DNA of 64,000 nt, taken from Prosthecobacter gellanilyticus (GTDB taxonomy: Bacteria > Verrucomicrobiota > Verrucomicrobiia > Verrucomicrobiales > Verrucomicrobiaceae). A model generated the notes under the pieces. It worked only from the letters and a program-made list of their open reading frames with translations, did no database searches and had not been told where the DNA came from. Positions 17,757 through 26,835 of this stretch are shown one piece after another. Positions within the stretch are counted from its first letter, which is position 1; every line of letters begins with the position of its first letter. The translations under genes were made by a program, and so were the position numbers. Where the stretch lies: contig NZ_BKAG01000004.1 of NCBI RefSeq assembly GCF_007992435.1, positions 1 to 64,000 on the forward strand, in the 5' to 3' direction.

Positions 17757-18515
17757 ATGAGCACTGCATCCAAACTCTCGAATCAAGTCGCCCTCGTCAC
17801 CGGAGCCAGCAAAGGCATCGGAGCCGCCATCGCCAAGGACCTCGCCAAAGCAGGCGCTGCCGTCGCAGTGAACTATGCCTCCAGCAAGGCTGGCGCGGAC
17901 AAGATCGTCGCTGAAATCACCCAGGCCGGAGGCAAGGCTATCGCTGTGCAGGGCGATGTGGCCAAGCCTGAGGACGTCACCCGTCTCGTCGCGGAGACTG
18001 TGGCTGCCTTTGGCAAGATCGACATCCTGGTGAACAACGCCGGTGTGTATGAATTCGCGCCTCTCGAAGTCATCACTCCGGATCATTTCCACCGCCAGTT
18101 TAACATCAACGTCCTCGGCCTCCTTCTCACAACCCAGGAAGCGGTGAAGCACTTCCCCGCCAGTGGTGGCAGTGTGGTGAACATCAGCTCCACCATCACC
18201 GCCCTGAAGCTGCCCGCCACTGCCGCCTATACCGGCACGAAGGCAGCCGTGGATGCCATCACTTCTGTTCTCGCCAAGGAACTCGCACCGCGTCAGATCC
18301 GCGTGAACTCCATCAATCCCGGCATCGTGGAAACCGAAGGCACGCACAGCGGCGGCATCATCGGCACCGACTTCGCGAACAAGGCCATTGCCGACACACC
18401 GCTGGGCCGCATCGGCCAGCCGGATGATGTCGCGAAGGTGGTGACCTTCATCGCATCGCCCGATGCTGGCTGGGTCACGGGTGAGGTCATTCGTGTGAGT
18501 GGCGGTGTGGGCTAA
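17757..18515 (+). CDS. Short-chain dehydrogenase/reductase, FabG-like
   Basis: A 252-residue classical SDR. It shows the NADP-binding GASKGIGAAIA near residue 15, the NNAG structural motif, the catalytic Ser (NISS) and the YxxxK pair in AAYTGTKAAVD, with a PG-type C-terminal loop. It reduces a carbonyl or oxidises an alcohol with NAD(P)H. As the likely target of the NemR-like repressor, detoxification of reactive aldehydes or quinones is plausible. The ATG at 17757 fits the family N-terminus; the upstream frame has no SDR content. Confidence 0.88.
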   Translation: MSTASKLSNQVALVTGASKGIGAAIAKDLAKAGAAVAVNYASSKAGADKIVAEITQAGGKAIAVQGDVAKPEDVTRLVAETVAAFGKIDILVNNAGVYEFAPLEVITPDHFHRQFNINVLGLLLTTQEAVKHFPASGGSVVNISSTITALKLPATAAYTGTKAAVDAITSVLAKELAPRQIRVNSINPGIVETEGTHSGGIIGTDFANKAIADTPLGRIGQPDDVAKVVTFIASPDAGWVTGEVIRVSGGVG

Positions 18516-18554
18516 CGAAAAGTTAGTTTGCTAGTCGATTAATGAGCATTGAGA

Positions 18555-18580
18555 CTGCCGGGGTGACCCGGCAGCCTTTT
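18555..18580 (+). terminator. Intrinsic terminator after the SDR gene
   Basis: CTGCCGGG-GTGA-CCCGGCAG is a perfect 8-bp stem followed by CCTTTT. Confidence 0.85.
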
Positions 18581-18592
18581 GTACTTGGTGTG

Positions 18593-18764
18593 GAAGTCGC
18601 GAAGCGTCCCGGAGTGCGGTGGCAAGCGCTAAGGCGCGACACCGCTAGGCGCGCAGAGAAAGTCTTCGAAATAGGTTAACGTCATGTGCGCATGAGAGCG
18701 GTGTCTGCGATGCACGGTGGCCCGTGCATCTCTGCCACCGCACTCCAGGACGCTCCGCGACTCC
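18593..18764. repeat. Dispersed palindromic repeat, copy A (two inverted arms)
   Basis: The left arm starts GAAGTCGCGAAGCGTCCCGG. The right arm (18697-18764) is the reverse complement of a near-identical sequence, and the whole resembles a miniature inverted element. Other copies are at 28252-28320, 32429-32466 plus 34103-34150, and 46189-46369. No coding content. Confidence 0.85.
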
Positions 18765-18780
18765 TTCATGCCGTGCCATT

Positions 18781-19497
18781 TCAGCCCGGCTGATCTGTTC
18801 GCGCATTCTTAACTGCGCCACTTTCCACGGGCCGGTTGGCTCTCGCCCAGAGGCCGTCCTTCCAGCTCGCGGAGAGCAGAGGACACTGCGCCAGTTCCTT
18901 CGCAGCCTCGGCATCGTTTTTGCGATGATGCATGATCTCATTGCACAGGTCGATGCTCCACTGCGGAAAAAGACGCTCGAGCAGCGTTAATGTGTCTCCT
19001 GCACTCACATGACCATGCTGCAGCACTCGGAAATAGTAGCCGGTGCGCCCGGTCTGCTCCACCTGCGCGGCGAGATCCTTCACGCGCCAGCGGCGTGCGA
19101 GCTTCCAGCAAGGCTGTCGAGGTTGCGAGACCTGCACGCGTGCCTCGCCGAGTGAAAACACATCACCGATGCAGACATCGGTCTCGATCAGGCCCGTGAG
19201 GCTGAGGTTCTCACCAAAGGCGCCGTAGGCCAGATCAGGCAGCGCGAGCTGCTCACGCCAGTAGGGGTAGTGCTCCGTGGCATAGACGCACACGGCTTTT
19301 TCGGAGCCGCCATGATGCCGGCGGTCCGCCTGCTCATCACCGCGGAAGCCCTCATAGCCTAACCAAAGGTTGTCCAAATGCGGTTGCTTGTAAAAGCCGG
19401 TCTGCCAGGGCTTGTCCCACCACTCACCCGTGCCGGTGGGCTGAATCTCACTGGCTTTGCCCGCATGCAGGGCATCGACAAAGGCGCTGATGTTCAT
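18781..19497 (-). CDS. MOSC-domain protein, YiiM type
   Basis: A 238-residue protein of the MOSC (molybdenum cofactor sulfurase C-terminal) superfamily. It has the usual Asp/Glu-rich motifs (GDEQADRRHHGGSEKAVCVYATEHYPYW, AFGENLSLTG) and the conserved Cys in VSQPRQPCWKL. YiiM-type proteins bind Moco and reduce N-hydroxylated compounds. The Met at 19497 overlaps the stop of the HxlR gene by ATGA, showing a coupled operon. The HxlR regulator is likely to control it. Confidence 0.85.
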   Translation of the reverse strand: MNISAFVDALHAGKASEIQPTGTGEWWDKPWQTGFYKQPHLDNLWLGYEGFRGDEQADRRHHGGSEKAVCVYATEHYPYWREQLALPDLAYGAFGENLSLTGLIETDVCIGDVFSLGEARVQVSQPRQPCWKLARRWRVKDLAAQVEQTGRTGYYFRVLQHGHVSAGDTLTLLERLFPQWSIDLCNEIMHHRKNDAEAAKELAQCPLLSASWKDGLWARANRPVESGAVKNARTDQPG

Positions 19498-19835
19498 GAG
19501 GCGGGATCGGGATGTTGCGCATTCAGCAGCCGCACCTGCTCCAGCAGCGCGGCGAGTTTCGTGCCGTTGTCCGTGAGCGCATAGTCCACGCGCGCGGGCA
19601 GGCCGCTTTGCTCCGTGCGTGAGAGCACCTGGAAGTCCACCAGCTTGCGCAGACGCTCGTTCAGCACCTTGGTGGAGATGCCGGGAATGTAGCGCTCCAG
19701 CTCGCCAGGACGTGTCACGCCTTGAGACACCGCGGCGACCACCAGCGTGCTCCATTTGCAGCCAATGACATCTTCAAAGCGATGATACGCCTTGCGGTCA
19801 GACAGCGGAATGAAGCGGGCTTTTTTCGCGGGCAT
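19494..19835 (-). CDS. HxlR-family winged-helix regulator
   Basis: A 113-residue HTH regulator of the HxlR class, which often senses aldehydes, quinones or hypochlorite. The winged helix spans most of the protein (IGCKWSTLVVAAVSQGVTRPGELERYIPGISTKVLNERLRKL, then VDYALTDNGTKLAALL). A Cys near residue 25 (IGCKW) is a candidate redox sensor. It overlaps the downstream MOSC gene by 4 bases. The start at 19835 was chosen; 19850 is also possible. An inverted repeat upstream is a likely operator. Confidence 0.88.
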   Translation of the reverse strand: MPAKKARFIPLSDRKAYHRFEDVIGCKWSTLVVAAVSQGVTRPGELERYIPGISTKVLNERLRKLVDFQVLSRTEQSGLPARVDYALTDNGTKLAALLEQVRLLNAQHPDPAS

Positions 19836-19882
19836 CGTGTGAGCATGCATGAAGCCAAGATGAGCGGGCCTGTCGAGTGGGA

Positions 19883-19911
19883 ACCTTTTGGTAACCACCC
19901 CCTCAAAAGGT
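19883..19911. promoter_or_regulatory. Candidate HxlR operator
   Basis: ACCTTTTG and CAAAAGGT form an 8-bp inverted repeat with a 13-base spacer. It sits in the divergent region between the HxlR gene and the thioredoxin-like gene, so it could control both. Confidence 0.6.
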
Positions 19912-19999
19912 GCCCTCTTTTCAGATTTTCGATGTGCCGGAGAGTGGCTCACAACTCAAACGAGTTGCACAAAAACTCCAACATAGAAACACACACATC

Positions 20000-20236
20000 A
20001 TGAAAGCCAAAGCCACCTTCTACCATGCTGGTTGTCCCGTTTGCGTGGAGGCAGAGCAAAACGTCGCCGCTGCCCTGGACCCACAACGTTTCGAGGTCGA
20101 GATCGTCCATCTGGGCAATGACAAGGCCCGCGTGGCCGAAGCCGAGAGCGCCGGAGTGAAATCCGTCCCTGCGCTGGTCATCGACGGCCTGCCCTTCCAC
20201 ATCAACTTCGGTGCGGATCTGAGCGCGCTGAAATAA
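20000..20236 (+). CDS. Small thioredoxin/glutaredoxin-like protein
   Basis: A 78-residue thiol-redox protein with CPVC (residues 12-15) and a cis-Pro region (VKSVPALVIDGLPF), the minimal thioredoxin fold. It is divergent from the HxlR/MOSC operon with an inverted-repeat operator candidate between them. A role in thiol or peroxide stress is inferred from context. The ATG at 20000 puts CPVC at its usual distance. Confidence 0.82.
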   Translation: MKAKATFYHAGCPVCVEAEQNVAAALDPQRFEVEIVHLGNDKARVAEAESAGVKSVPALVIDGLPFHINFGADLSALK

Positions 20237-20370
20237 GAGCACGTTTGCTCAGACAAACACCCGGCCATGGAGCACCCATCGCCGGGTTTTTGTTGTTTCG
20301 ATGTAAAGATCGCAGCCACAACCCGAACTTCTTGAAAGCAGGGAAGGGGAGTGATCGTGTTTCCTACCCC

Positions 20371-21816
20371 ATGAAACCTGCCGCCGTTTCCCGCCGCCAT
20401 TTCCTCTCCGCCGCCCTCGCTGGCAGCGCCGCCACCCAGGCCACGGCTGCTGCGGAGACACCTGCCGCCAAGCCGGGCCAGTTTGCCGAACCTGCGCGAG
20501 ACATTCCCTATGTGGAAGATGCGGACGTCATCGTCTGCGGTGCGGGGCCTGCCGGAGTCACCGCAGCTATCACCGCGGCACGTGCCGGCGCCAAGGTGCG
20601 CCTCTTTGAATGGCGCGGCTGCCTGGGCGGCATCTGGACAGCCGGCCTGCTGGGTTATTTCCTGGACTTCGACAAGCCAGGCTTCGCCAAAGAGCTTCGT
20701 CTGAAGCTGGATGCGCGCAACGCGCGTGCGAACACCAAAAGCAACAGCGCCTTCTGCTATGATCCGGAGGCTCTGAAGCTGCTGCTGGAGGAACTCTGCG
20801 TGGAGGCTGGTGTGAAGTTTCAGTATCACACGAAAGTCAGCGCCGCTTTCAAAGAAGGCAATCGCCTAACAACAATCGTGACTGAATCCAAGTCCGGTCG
20901 CCAGGCATGGCGCGCACCTGTGTTCATTGATACCACAGGCGATGGCGATCTCGGCGCGCTCGCGGGTTGTGGATTCAAGGTCGGTGACACGAACGACATC
21001 GACTCCGAGGTCACCTGTCCCTGCCAGCCGCTGTCTCTCAATGCGCTGCTGGTGGTGAAGGACGCGGAAGCGCTGCGCGAATACATTCGCTTTGGCACGC
21101 CGAACCCTGGCGAGAACTCCAAGAACGAGAAGAAGCTCCGCATCCGCGATGCCATCACCAAGGCTACGGGTGAGATCCCGTCCTACGCCAGTTCCACGCT
21201 CTGGCATGTGAGCGGCAACCTGTGCTTTGCCATGTTTAACCATGAGTATGGTGTGAAGCCCTGGGACGCGGCTGAGATCACCGCCGCCACCGTGCGTGCC
21301 CGTGCTGACATGCACAAGATGGTCAACGGCCTGCGCAGCCTTGGCGGCCCGTGGGAAGGCATCCAGATCGTGGCCACGGCGGAGCAGATCGGCGTGCGCG
21401 ATGGCCGCCGCATCGCGGGCCGCTACACCGTGCAGACAGATGACCTGGTGAAAGGCGCACGCTATGATGATGGCGTGGTGCGCGTGACCTTTGGCGTGGA
21501 TGTGCATTCCCTCACCTCCGCGCATAACAAGGAGCAGAAAAGCGGCGCGGCCAGCAAGGGGGTCAAGGTCACCCCTTATGACATTCCGCTGCGTGCCTTG
21601 ATCGCCAAAGATGTGGACGGCCTCATGATGGCCGGCCGCTGCATCAGTGGAGATTTCATTTCCCACTCCAGCTACCGCGTGACCGGGAACTCCGTGGCCA
21701 TGGGTGAGGCCACCGGTGTCATTGGCGCTCTCGCGGCGCTGTCCAAGCGCATGCCGCATGACGTGCCATGGTCAGAAGGCCTGGCGAAGCTGAAGGACAT
21801 CGGCCAGCGGGTCTGA
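20371..21816 (+). CDS. Tat-exported FAD-dependent oxidoreductase
   Basis: A 481-residue protein. A twin-arginine signal (SRRHFLSAALAGSAATQATA) precedes an FAD-binding Rossmann segment (VIVCGAGPAGVTAAITAARAGAKV) and the FAD_oxidored layout with GGIWTAG and a C-terminal FAD motif (GLMMAGRCISGDFISHSSYRVTGNSVAMGEATG). Proteins of this kind in Verrucomicrobia and Planctomycetes are common in glycan-degradation loci, but the substrate is unknown. The Met at 20371 opens the Tat signal. A strong terminator follows. Confidence 0.88.
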   Translation: MKPAAVSRRHFLSAALAGSAATQATAAAETPAAKPGQFAEPARDIPYVEDADVIVCGAGPAGVTAAITAARAGAKVRLFEWRGCLGGIWTAGLLGYFLDFDKPGFAKELRLKLDARNARANTKSNSAFCYDPEALKLLLEELCVEAGVKFQYHTKVSAAFKEGNRLTTIVTESKSGRQAWRAPVFIDTTGDGDLGALAGCGFKVGDTNDIDSEVTCPCQPLSLNALLVVKDAEALREYIRFGTPNPGENSKNEKKLRIRDAITKATGEIPSYASSTLWHVSGNLCFAMFNHEYGVKPWDAAEITAATVRARADMHKMVNGLRSLGGPWEGIQIVATAEQIGVRDGRRIAGRYTVQTDDLVKGARYDDGVVRVTFGVDVHSLTSAHNKEQKSGAASKGVKVTPYDIPLRALIAKDVDGLMMAGRCISGDFISHSSYRVTGNSVAMGEATGVIGALAALSKRMPHDVPWSEGLAKLKDIGQRV

Positions 21817-21848
21817 CGCGCTTCGTTTGTCTGATCTGTTTGATTCAC

Positions 21849-21880
21849 AAAGGTCCTCAATTCTTTTGAGGACCTTTTGG
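21849..21880 (+). terminator. Intrinsic terminator after the FAD oxidoreductase gene
   Basis: AAAGGTCCTCAA pairs with TTGAGGACCTTT as a perfect 12-bp stem around a TTCTT loop, followed by T's. Confidence 0.9.
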
Positions 21881-21910
21881 TTAACCCAGTTCACGGATGC
21901 GGACGCGACT

Positions 21911-22303
21911 TCAGTTCAAACTGAAAGCCTTCCCGCCCTCAAACACCGGCGTCATCAGGCAGCGTGTCGCCTTCACCTTTTTCTTCGGGCACACCAGCGC
22001 GGAGTCAAAGAGCATGGACACCTTGAAAAGCAGCGTTCCGTCCTGCCTCCGCACCTGCGCGCACTGCACCACAAAGCCCTGCATCATCACCCACTTGCCG
22101 TGCGCTTCCAGCTTCTCCTGAAGCCTCGGTGACAGCGAGTCACGCCGCATGCGCATCTGCAGTTCGGAGCCAATTTGAAAACGATGCCGTGACCAGAAGA
22201 CGATGCCGTTGTCTGTCACATCGCACATCTCCACGACGGTCTGCCCTCCCCCGCCACGCTTCGGCGCGGAGGTGTCCTGCGGGTGCTGGCCGTGGTTTGC
22301 CAT
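21911..22303 (-). CDS. Putative PilZ-like small protein
   Basis: A 130-residue protein. The segment VVEMCDVTDNGIVFWSRHRFQIGSELQMRM has the beta-strand pattern of PilZ domains (D.S..G, a c-di-GMP-binding motif), but the conserved RxxxR is not clear. I regard PilZ as possible, not proven. The Met at 22303 was chosen because the longer frame adds a leader with no conserved content. No operon neighbour. Confidence 0.5.
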   Translation of the reverse strand: MANHGQHPQDTSAPKRGGGGQTVVEMCDVTDNGIVFWSRHRFQIGSELQMRMRRDSLSPRLQEKLEAHGKWVMMQGFVVQCAQVRRQDGTLLFKVSMLFDSALVCPKKKVKATRCLMTPVFEGGKAFSLN

Positions 22304-22469
22304 GGGACAAGACAGGAAGAATGATGACGGCGCAGAACAAGCCACGCCTCTGATTTTCGTCAAGGGTGGGGAATACCCCACCTCACGTCTCTCTTCTCAT
22401 CTCTGAATCGTGCAGAAAGCGGGATCCTCCACCCCCAGAACGAATCTCCCCATCCCCCATCACCGATCC

Positions 22470-23459
22470 TCAATCCGCGCTCTTCGGATCAAACGCATCC
22501 CGCAATCCGTCTCCCAGAAAGTTCAGCGCCAACAAACTGAGAGACATCAGCACGGCCGGAAAGGCCAGCAGCCACCACTTGCTCTCCACGGGATTGATCA
22601 CCTGCGCACCGTCCTTCAGCAGAGATCCCCAGCTTGCGGCCGGGTCCTCGATCCCGAGCCCGAGGAAGCTCAGGAAGGACTCGTCCAGAATCACCGCCGG
22701 GATGGTCAGCGTCAGGTAGGTGAGGATGATCGTGCTCAGATTCGGCAGCAGATGCTTGCGCAAAATCTGCCAGTTGCTCTGCCCCATCGCTCGCGAGGCC
22801 GTGACAAAGGTCAGCTCACGCAGCACCAGCACCTGGCCGCGGATGATGCGTGCCATGGTGAGCCACTCCACCAGTCCCAGGCTGATGATCATGACCACGA
22901 TCTTCGAGTAGGGCATCAGGTAGTGTGCCGCCTCTTCCAGCCTCTTCCACCCAGCCTCTTGCGACCACAGGCGGATGCCGTCCAGCCAGTCTTTAAACAC
23001 ACTGTCAAAGGCCGCGATGAAGATCATGATGAAAAGGATGCGCGGCACCGCGTACAGCAGGTCCACCACCCGCATCATCAGCGCATCCACACGCCCACCC
23101 ATGAAGCCGCTGATCATGCCATACAGCGTGCCGATGATCAGCGAGATGGCCGCGCCCACGATGCCCACGCCCATGGAAACCTGCGCGCCTGTGAGCAGAC
23201 GGTAAAAGAGATCCTGCCCGTTTTTGTCCGTGCCGCAAACATGTGTCACCGGCGCGTCCACGCCACTCGCCAGCGGTGGCAGAAAGGCGCCGTTGCTCGT
23301 CGTTTTCAACGCATCAGGCAGAAAGAAAGGCACCGTGAATGCCAGCACCACCAGCACCGCCAGGAAGACCAGCGAGATCATCGCCGGCTTGCTGCGGCGC
23401 ACGATCTCCCAGCCATCCGGCCGATGCAGAGAGGCAGATGTCTTCGGTGCGTCAGCCAT
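22470..23459 (-). CDS. ABC transporter permease, peptide/nickel type (DppC/OppC-like)
   Basis: A 329-residue permease with six membrane segments. An OppC N-terminal domain and the EAA motif region are seen in FVTASRAMGQSNWQILRKHLLPNL. The segments at about 20-45 and 110-130 are typical of OppC/DppC. The Met at 23459 overlaps the stop of the upstream permease, so the two are coupled. The ATPase and binding-protein genes are not in the window. Substrate: peptides or other solutes of the DPP class. Confidence 0.88.
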   Translation of the reverse strand: MADAPKTSASLHRPDGWEIVRRSKPAMISLVFLAVLVVLAFTVPFFLPDALKTTSNGAFLPPLASGVDAPVTHVCGTDKNGQDLFYRLLTGAQVSMGVGIVGAAISLIIGTLYGMISGFMGGRVDALMMRVVDLLYAVPRILFIMIFIAAFDSVFKDWLDGIRLWSQEAGWKRLEEAAHYLMPYSKIVVMIISLGLVEWLTMARIIRGQVLVLRELTFVTASRAMGQSNWQILRKHLLPNLSTIILTYLTLTIPAVILDESFLSFLGLGIEDPAASWGSLLKDGAQVINPVESKWWLLAFPAVLMSLSLLALNFLGDGLRDAFDPKSAD

Positions 23460-24372
23460 GGACTCGGATGCGCTTGTCGAGGACACTGTAGAGCAGGTCC
23501 ACGATGAGGTTGAAGACAATCAGCAGCGTGCAGTACACGATCACCGCGCCGCAGAGCGGAAAGGGATCGCGGTTCTGGATCGAGTTCACAAAGATGCTGC
23601 CCGCGCCGGAGATGTTAAAGACCGTCTCCACGATCATGGAGCCTGTGAGCAGGTTCGCCGCCAGAGGTCCCAGATAGGTCACCACCGGCAGGATGGCCAC
23701 CTTCAGCGCGTGGCGTGACACCGCCTGCGCCTCTGTCAGCCCCTTTGCGCGGGCCGTGCGGAGGAAGTCACTCTTCAAAACGTCTAACAAACTATTCCTC
23801 ATTAGTCTCGCCACATACGCGATGTAAGGCATGGAAAGGCAGATCGAGGGCAAAATGAGGTGCGACACATCACCCCAGCCGCCCACTGGCAGCCAGTGCA
23901 GCCACAGCGCAAAGACGGCGATCAAAAACGGCCCCGTGATGAAGGAGGGGATCGAGATGGCCAGCAGCGCACCCAGCATTGCGCCCACGTCCACCGGCGT
24001 GTCACGGCGCATCGCCGCCACCGCGCCCAGCAGCACACCCAGCGTGCTCGCGATGACGAAGGCAATGCCACCCAGCTTCAGCGAGGAAGGCATCTTCTGC
24101 TCCAGGATCTCCGCCACCGTCCAGTCGCGATACTTCGTCGAAAGCCGCATGTCCAGCCGCGCCAGATCCGCCATGTAGGACGTGTACTGCTGCCACAGCG
24201 AGCCGTTCAGCTTGTACTTCTCCTGCAGATTCTCCTGCACCTTCGCCGAGCCGCCTTTCTCCCGGTCAAACGGCCCGCCCGGCAGCAGCCGGATCAGCAG
24301 GAACGTCAGCGACACCGCAAAGAACAGCACCAGAATGCTGCTGAAGAGGCGGCGCAGAAGGAAGGAGAACAT
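23452..24372 (-). CDS. ABC transporter permease, peptide/nickel type (DppB/OppB-like)
   Basis: A 306-residue permease with an N-terminal membrane segment (LLRRLFSSILVLFFAVSLTFLLIRLLPGGPFD) and the OppB EAA-type segment DFLRTARAKGLTEAQAVSRHALKVA. It is coupled to the downstream OppC-type gene. Start at Met 24372; a longer frame to 24405 adds eleven residues. The upstream gene for a solute-binding protein is absent here, so the operon may be incomplete or continue through other loci. Confidence 0.88.
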   Translation of the reverse strand: MFSFLLRRLFSSILVLFFAVSLTFLLIRLLPGGPFDREKGGSAKVQENLQEKYKLNGSLWQQYTSYMADLARLDMRLSTKYRDWTVAEILEQKMPSSLKLGGIAFVIASTLGVLLGAVAAMRRDTPVDVGAMLGALLAISIPSFITGPFLIAVFALWLHWLPVGGWGDVSHLILPSICLSMPYIAYVARLMRNSLLDVLKSDFLRTARAKGLTEAQAVSRHALKVAILPVVTYLGPLAANLLTGSMIVETVFNISGAGSIFVNSIQNRDPFPLCGAVIVYCTLLIVFNLIVDLLYSVLDKRIRVHG

Positions 24373-24510
24373 CAGGGAAGGGTAGGGAGGCTCGGCAGCC
24401 CGCATTCATGTCCGTGAATGCCCGCGAACCAACCCCGAAAATGCGAAAAGTGCATTCTCGATGGAGTGCGGAGGTCTCCATCCGCACCCCGTTTCAAAAA
24501 GCGGTCCTCA

Positions 24511-26178
24511 TCACTCCAGCGTGTCCTTGCGGCGGGCATCAAAATCATCTCCCGTGATGACCAGAGCGCTGATGTCATTTTGCAAAATGACCCGCTTGCC
24601 ACCTCCCTTGCCACGGTAGGTGAAGGGTGTCGCGAGAATGATCGCATCTCCCGGAGAGTCGTCGGTGATCGTGGGATCATACAGCCAGGCCACTGGCGCT
24701 TTGGTGACAGGATCCTCGGCAAAGAGCGCGGTGTCATCTGGCAGCAGCCCCTCGAGCACCAGGGTGGAGAGCTTTGCTGGCAGCTTCCCGTTGCCTTTCT
24801 TCTTGGCGTAGACTTTCAGCGCCACCGCCACTTCGCGTGCACGTGTGCTCATCGCCGTCTGCTTGGACATGTCCTGGATCACATTCACCGTCGGCACCGC
24901 CAGGCTCGCCATGATGGAGATCGTGGTGATCGTCGCCAGCGCGGAGGGTTGAGAAACGGGCAGCGTCGTGTTGGCCGCACCCAGGCTGCCGTCCGCCAGG
25001 TTCACTTGGGCGAAGGCCTGTGCATGCGCCGTGTAGGGCTTTGACCAGTCCAGGATCGCCGTCCACATTTCCATCTCGCTGGCGCTGCTCTGGCTCTGCT
25101 TCATCGCCTGCGGCACCAGTTTCAGCAGCTCCTGCTGAAGTCGTGTGGACACATACAGCGCGCCATTGCCAGAGGCCGGCAGGCCCTGCCATTCGGTCTC
25201 AAAGGCCGGCGTCTTTGCCAGCTTGTCCGCGGGATCCAGCAGCGCTTTCAGGAAGCTGGTGCGCGTCGCCAGGATCACGCGATCCGCTGCCTTGTCCCAG
25301 TGCAGGCTCGGCTGGAAATCCATCGGCTCAGGCCCCATCGGACCTTTGAAGGTGATGATCACGGCATTGCCTTCCTCCTTCAGATCCACCGGCGCGCCAC
25401 CATTCTTCAGCACGGGAAGGAACTGCTGCGAGAGCGGCTCCAGCAGCCAGCCGATGCGGTCGATCACCAGCGCCGCATCGATGCCCGGCATCATCACCCC
25501 GGACTGGCCTGCAGGCAGCTGCTGCTCAGGGTTCAGCCGCGCCACCAGCGCCACACGCGCCGCCAGCTTCTCCAGGAGCTCTCCCGAGCTCAGCCCCAGC
25601 ACCGGGATCGGCGTCTTCATCGACTCATCCATCTTCGCCTGCTCCGCCTTCGGCATCAGCGGCCGCACATGTTCCAGGATCGCCTTCGCCGCGTCCTTCG
25701 TGTGCAGCGGAAACTCCAGCACCAGGTCCGTGCCTTTGGGGGACACCGCGTGCAGCACCAGCGGCTCCGCCGCACCTCCAGAGAGAGTCATCAGTCCTTT
25801 GCGACCTTCGGGGATGAAAGCAAAGGTCGTTAGGTGATTCTGCCCGTTCGGCAGTGCCCGCACGCTGGATCCCACCGCCTTCACCTGGTCCAGCCCCATC
25901 ACATCAAAGAGCTTCGCAAAGGAAAGGTTCGGTGGCACATCCTTCTTCTGCTCCGCGGGCATCTTCGCCAGCGCATTGTCAAAGAAGGAGCTCAGGCTCG
26001 CCCAGATGGAGCTCTGCTCCTGGTAGCTCAGAGAAGACCCGCCCACCTCCAGGTGAGACATCACCTTCATGAAGTGCGGCGAGGCACCCTCCGTGATCGG
26101 AGTCAGCGCGTCAGCACTGTAAAGTGCGCTCATCGAGAAGCCCAGCAGGGCAGAAACCTGAATCAGTCTTGTCTTCAT
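24511..26178 (-). CDS. Secreted or membrane-anchored protein of unknown function
   Basis: A 555-residue protein with a signal peptide (MKTRLIQVSALLGFSMSALYSA). A long soluble region of DUF-type alpha/beta sequence follows. From about residue 425 there is a second hydrophobic segment (ATITTISIMASLAVPTVNVIQD) followed by a pilin-like stretch (AREVAVALKVYAKKKGNGKLP), as in type II/IV pseudopilins. I do not recognise its role. It is transcribed toward the permease genes, with a gap of about 140 bases. Confidence 0.65.
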   Translation of the reverse strand: MKTRLIQVSALLGFSMSALYSADALTPITEGASPHFMKVMSHLEVGGSSLSYQEQSSIWASLSSFFDNALAKMPAEQKKDVPPNLSFAKLFDVMGLDQVKAVGSSVRALPNGQNHLTTFAFIPEGRKGLMTLSGGAAEPLVLHAVSPKGTDLVLEFPLHTKDAAKAILEHVRPLMPKAEQAKMDESMKTPIPVLGLSSGELLEKLAARVALVARLNPEQQLPAGQSGVMMPGIDAALVIDRIGWLLEPLSQQFLPVLKNGGAPVDLKEEGNAVIITFKGPMGPEPMDFQPSLHWDKAADRVILATRTSFLKALLDPADKLAKTPAFETEWQGLPASGNGALYVSTRLQQELLKLVPQAMKQSQSSASEMEMWTAILDWSKPYTAHAQAFAQVNLADGSLGAANTTLPVSQPSALATITTISIMASLAVPTVNVIQDMSKQTAMSTRAREVAVALKVYAKKKGNGKLPAKLSTLVLEGLLPDDTALFAEDPVTKAPVAWLYDPTITDDSPGDAIILATPFTYRGKGGGKRVILQNDISALVITGDDFDARRKDTLE

Positions 26179-26226
26179 AATAAAAGAAATACGGAGAGCC
26201 TTCCCTACTCCCCACCCCAGCCACAA

Positions 26227-26835
26227 ACAAGCCCCGAACCATCCACTTTCGGAGTAGCCAGACCGCCATCACCTTTCACAGATTTTGAACCTTGATTGAC
26301 TTGGATTGACCTGGATCACCCACGGTAGCGACTGCCCGCGATCTTCGAAGCCTTGGCGAAGGAGATGCGTAAGCCTGCCGTTTCCGAGCTCCGCCAGCTT
26401 CCCCATCCAGCCCCTCCCCCGACAAGGTCGAATCCAGTCGGATTGACTCGGATCCCCTTCTTCTGAAACCACCGTCAACAACCGTAAACCACTGTAAACA
26501 ATCGTAAACTGCTTCCCCGGCTCCTGGCCCTTTCCGCGTATTCCGTGTGTTCCGTAGACCCTCTCTCTGGCCCAGCCGCCCCGGTTCCTCGAGAGTCCGC
26601 AGCCTAGGCCCAAGGCTCTCCAAACCTCCTGTGAAAAAGTCATTCATAGCCCCGCACTCTCCACCAACTACGCACCTCCGAAAACGGACCCAAGCGGACC
26701 CTTTGGACACCGCGAACTCCCCCTCGAAATCATAAATCATAAATCGTAAATCATAAATAGCCTCCCCGTGCACGAAACCCCGCCCAGTTGCGTATGGTTA
26801 TGCCCGTTTTCGATCCGAAAAGCTAAAGAGAAACC
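26227..26835. repeat. Intergenic region built of short-period repeat arrays
   Basis: Arrays lie at 26282-26312 (GATTGACTTG, 10-nt period) and 26430-26460 (same type, partly inverted), 26462-26513 (GTAAACCACT-like, 10-nt period; same family as 8500-8602), and 26728-26760 (AAATCATAA, 9-nt period). Between them are Pro/Arg-rich-coding but unsupported frames. No gene is visible in the 600 bases. Confidence 0.75.
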
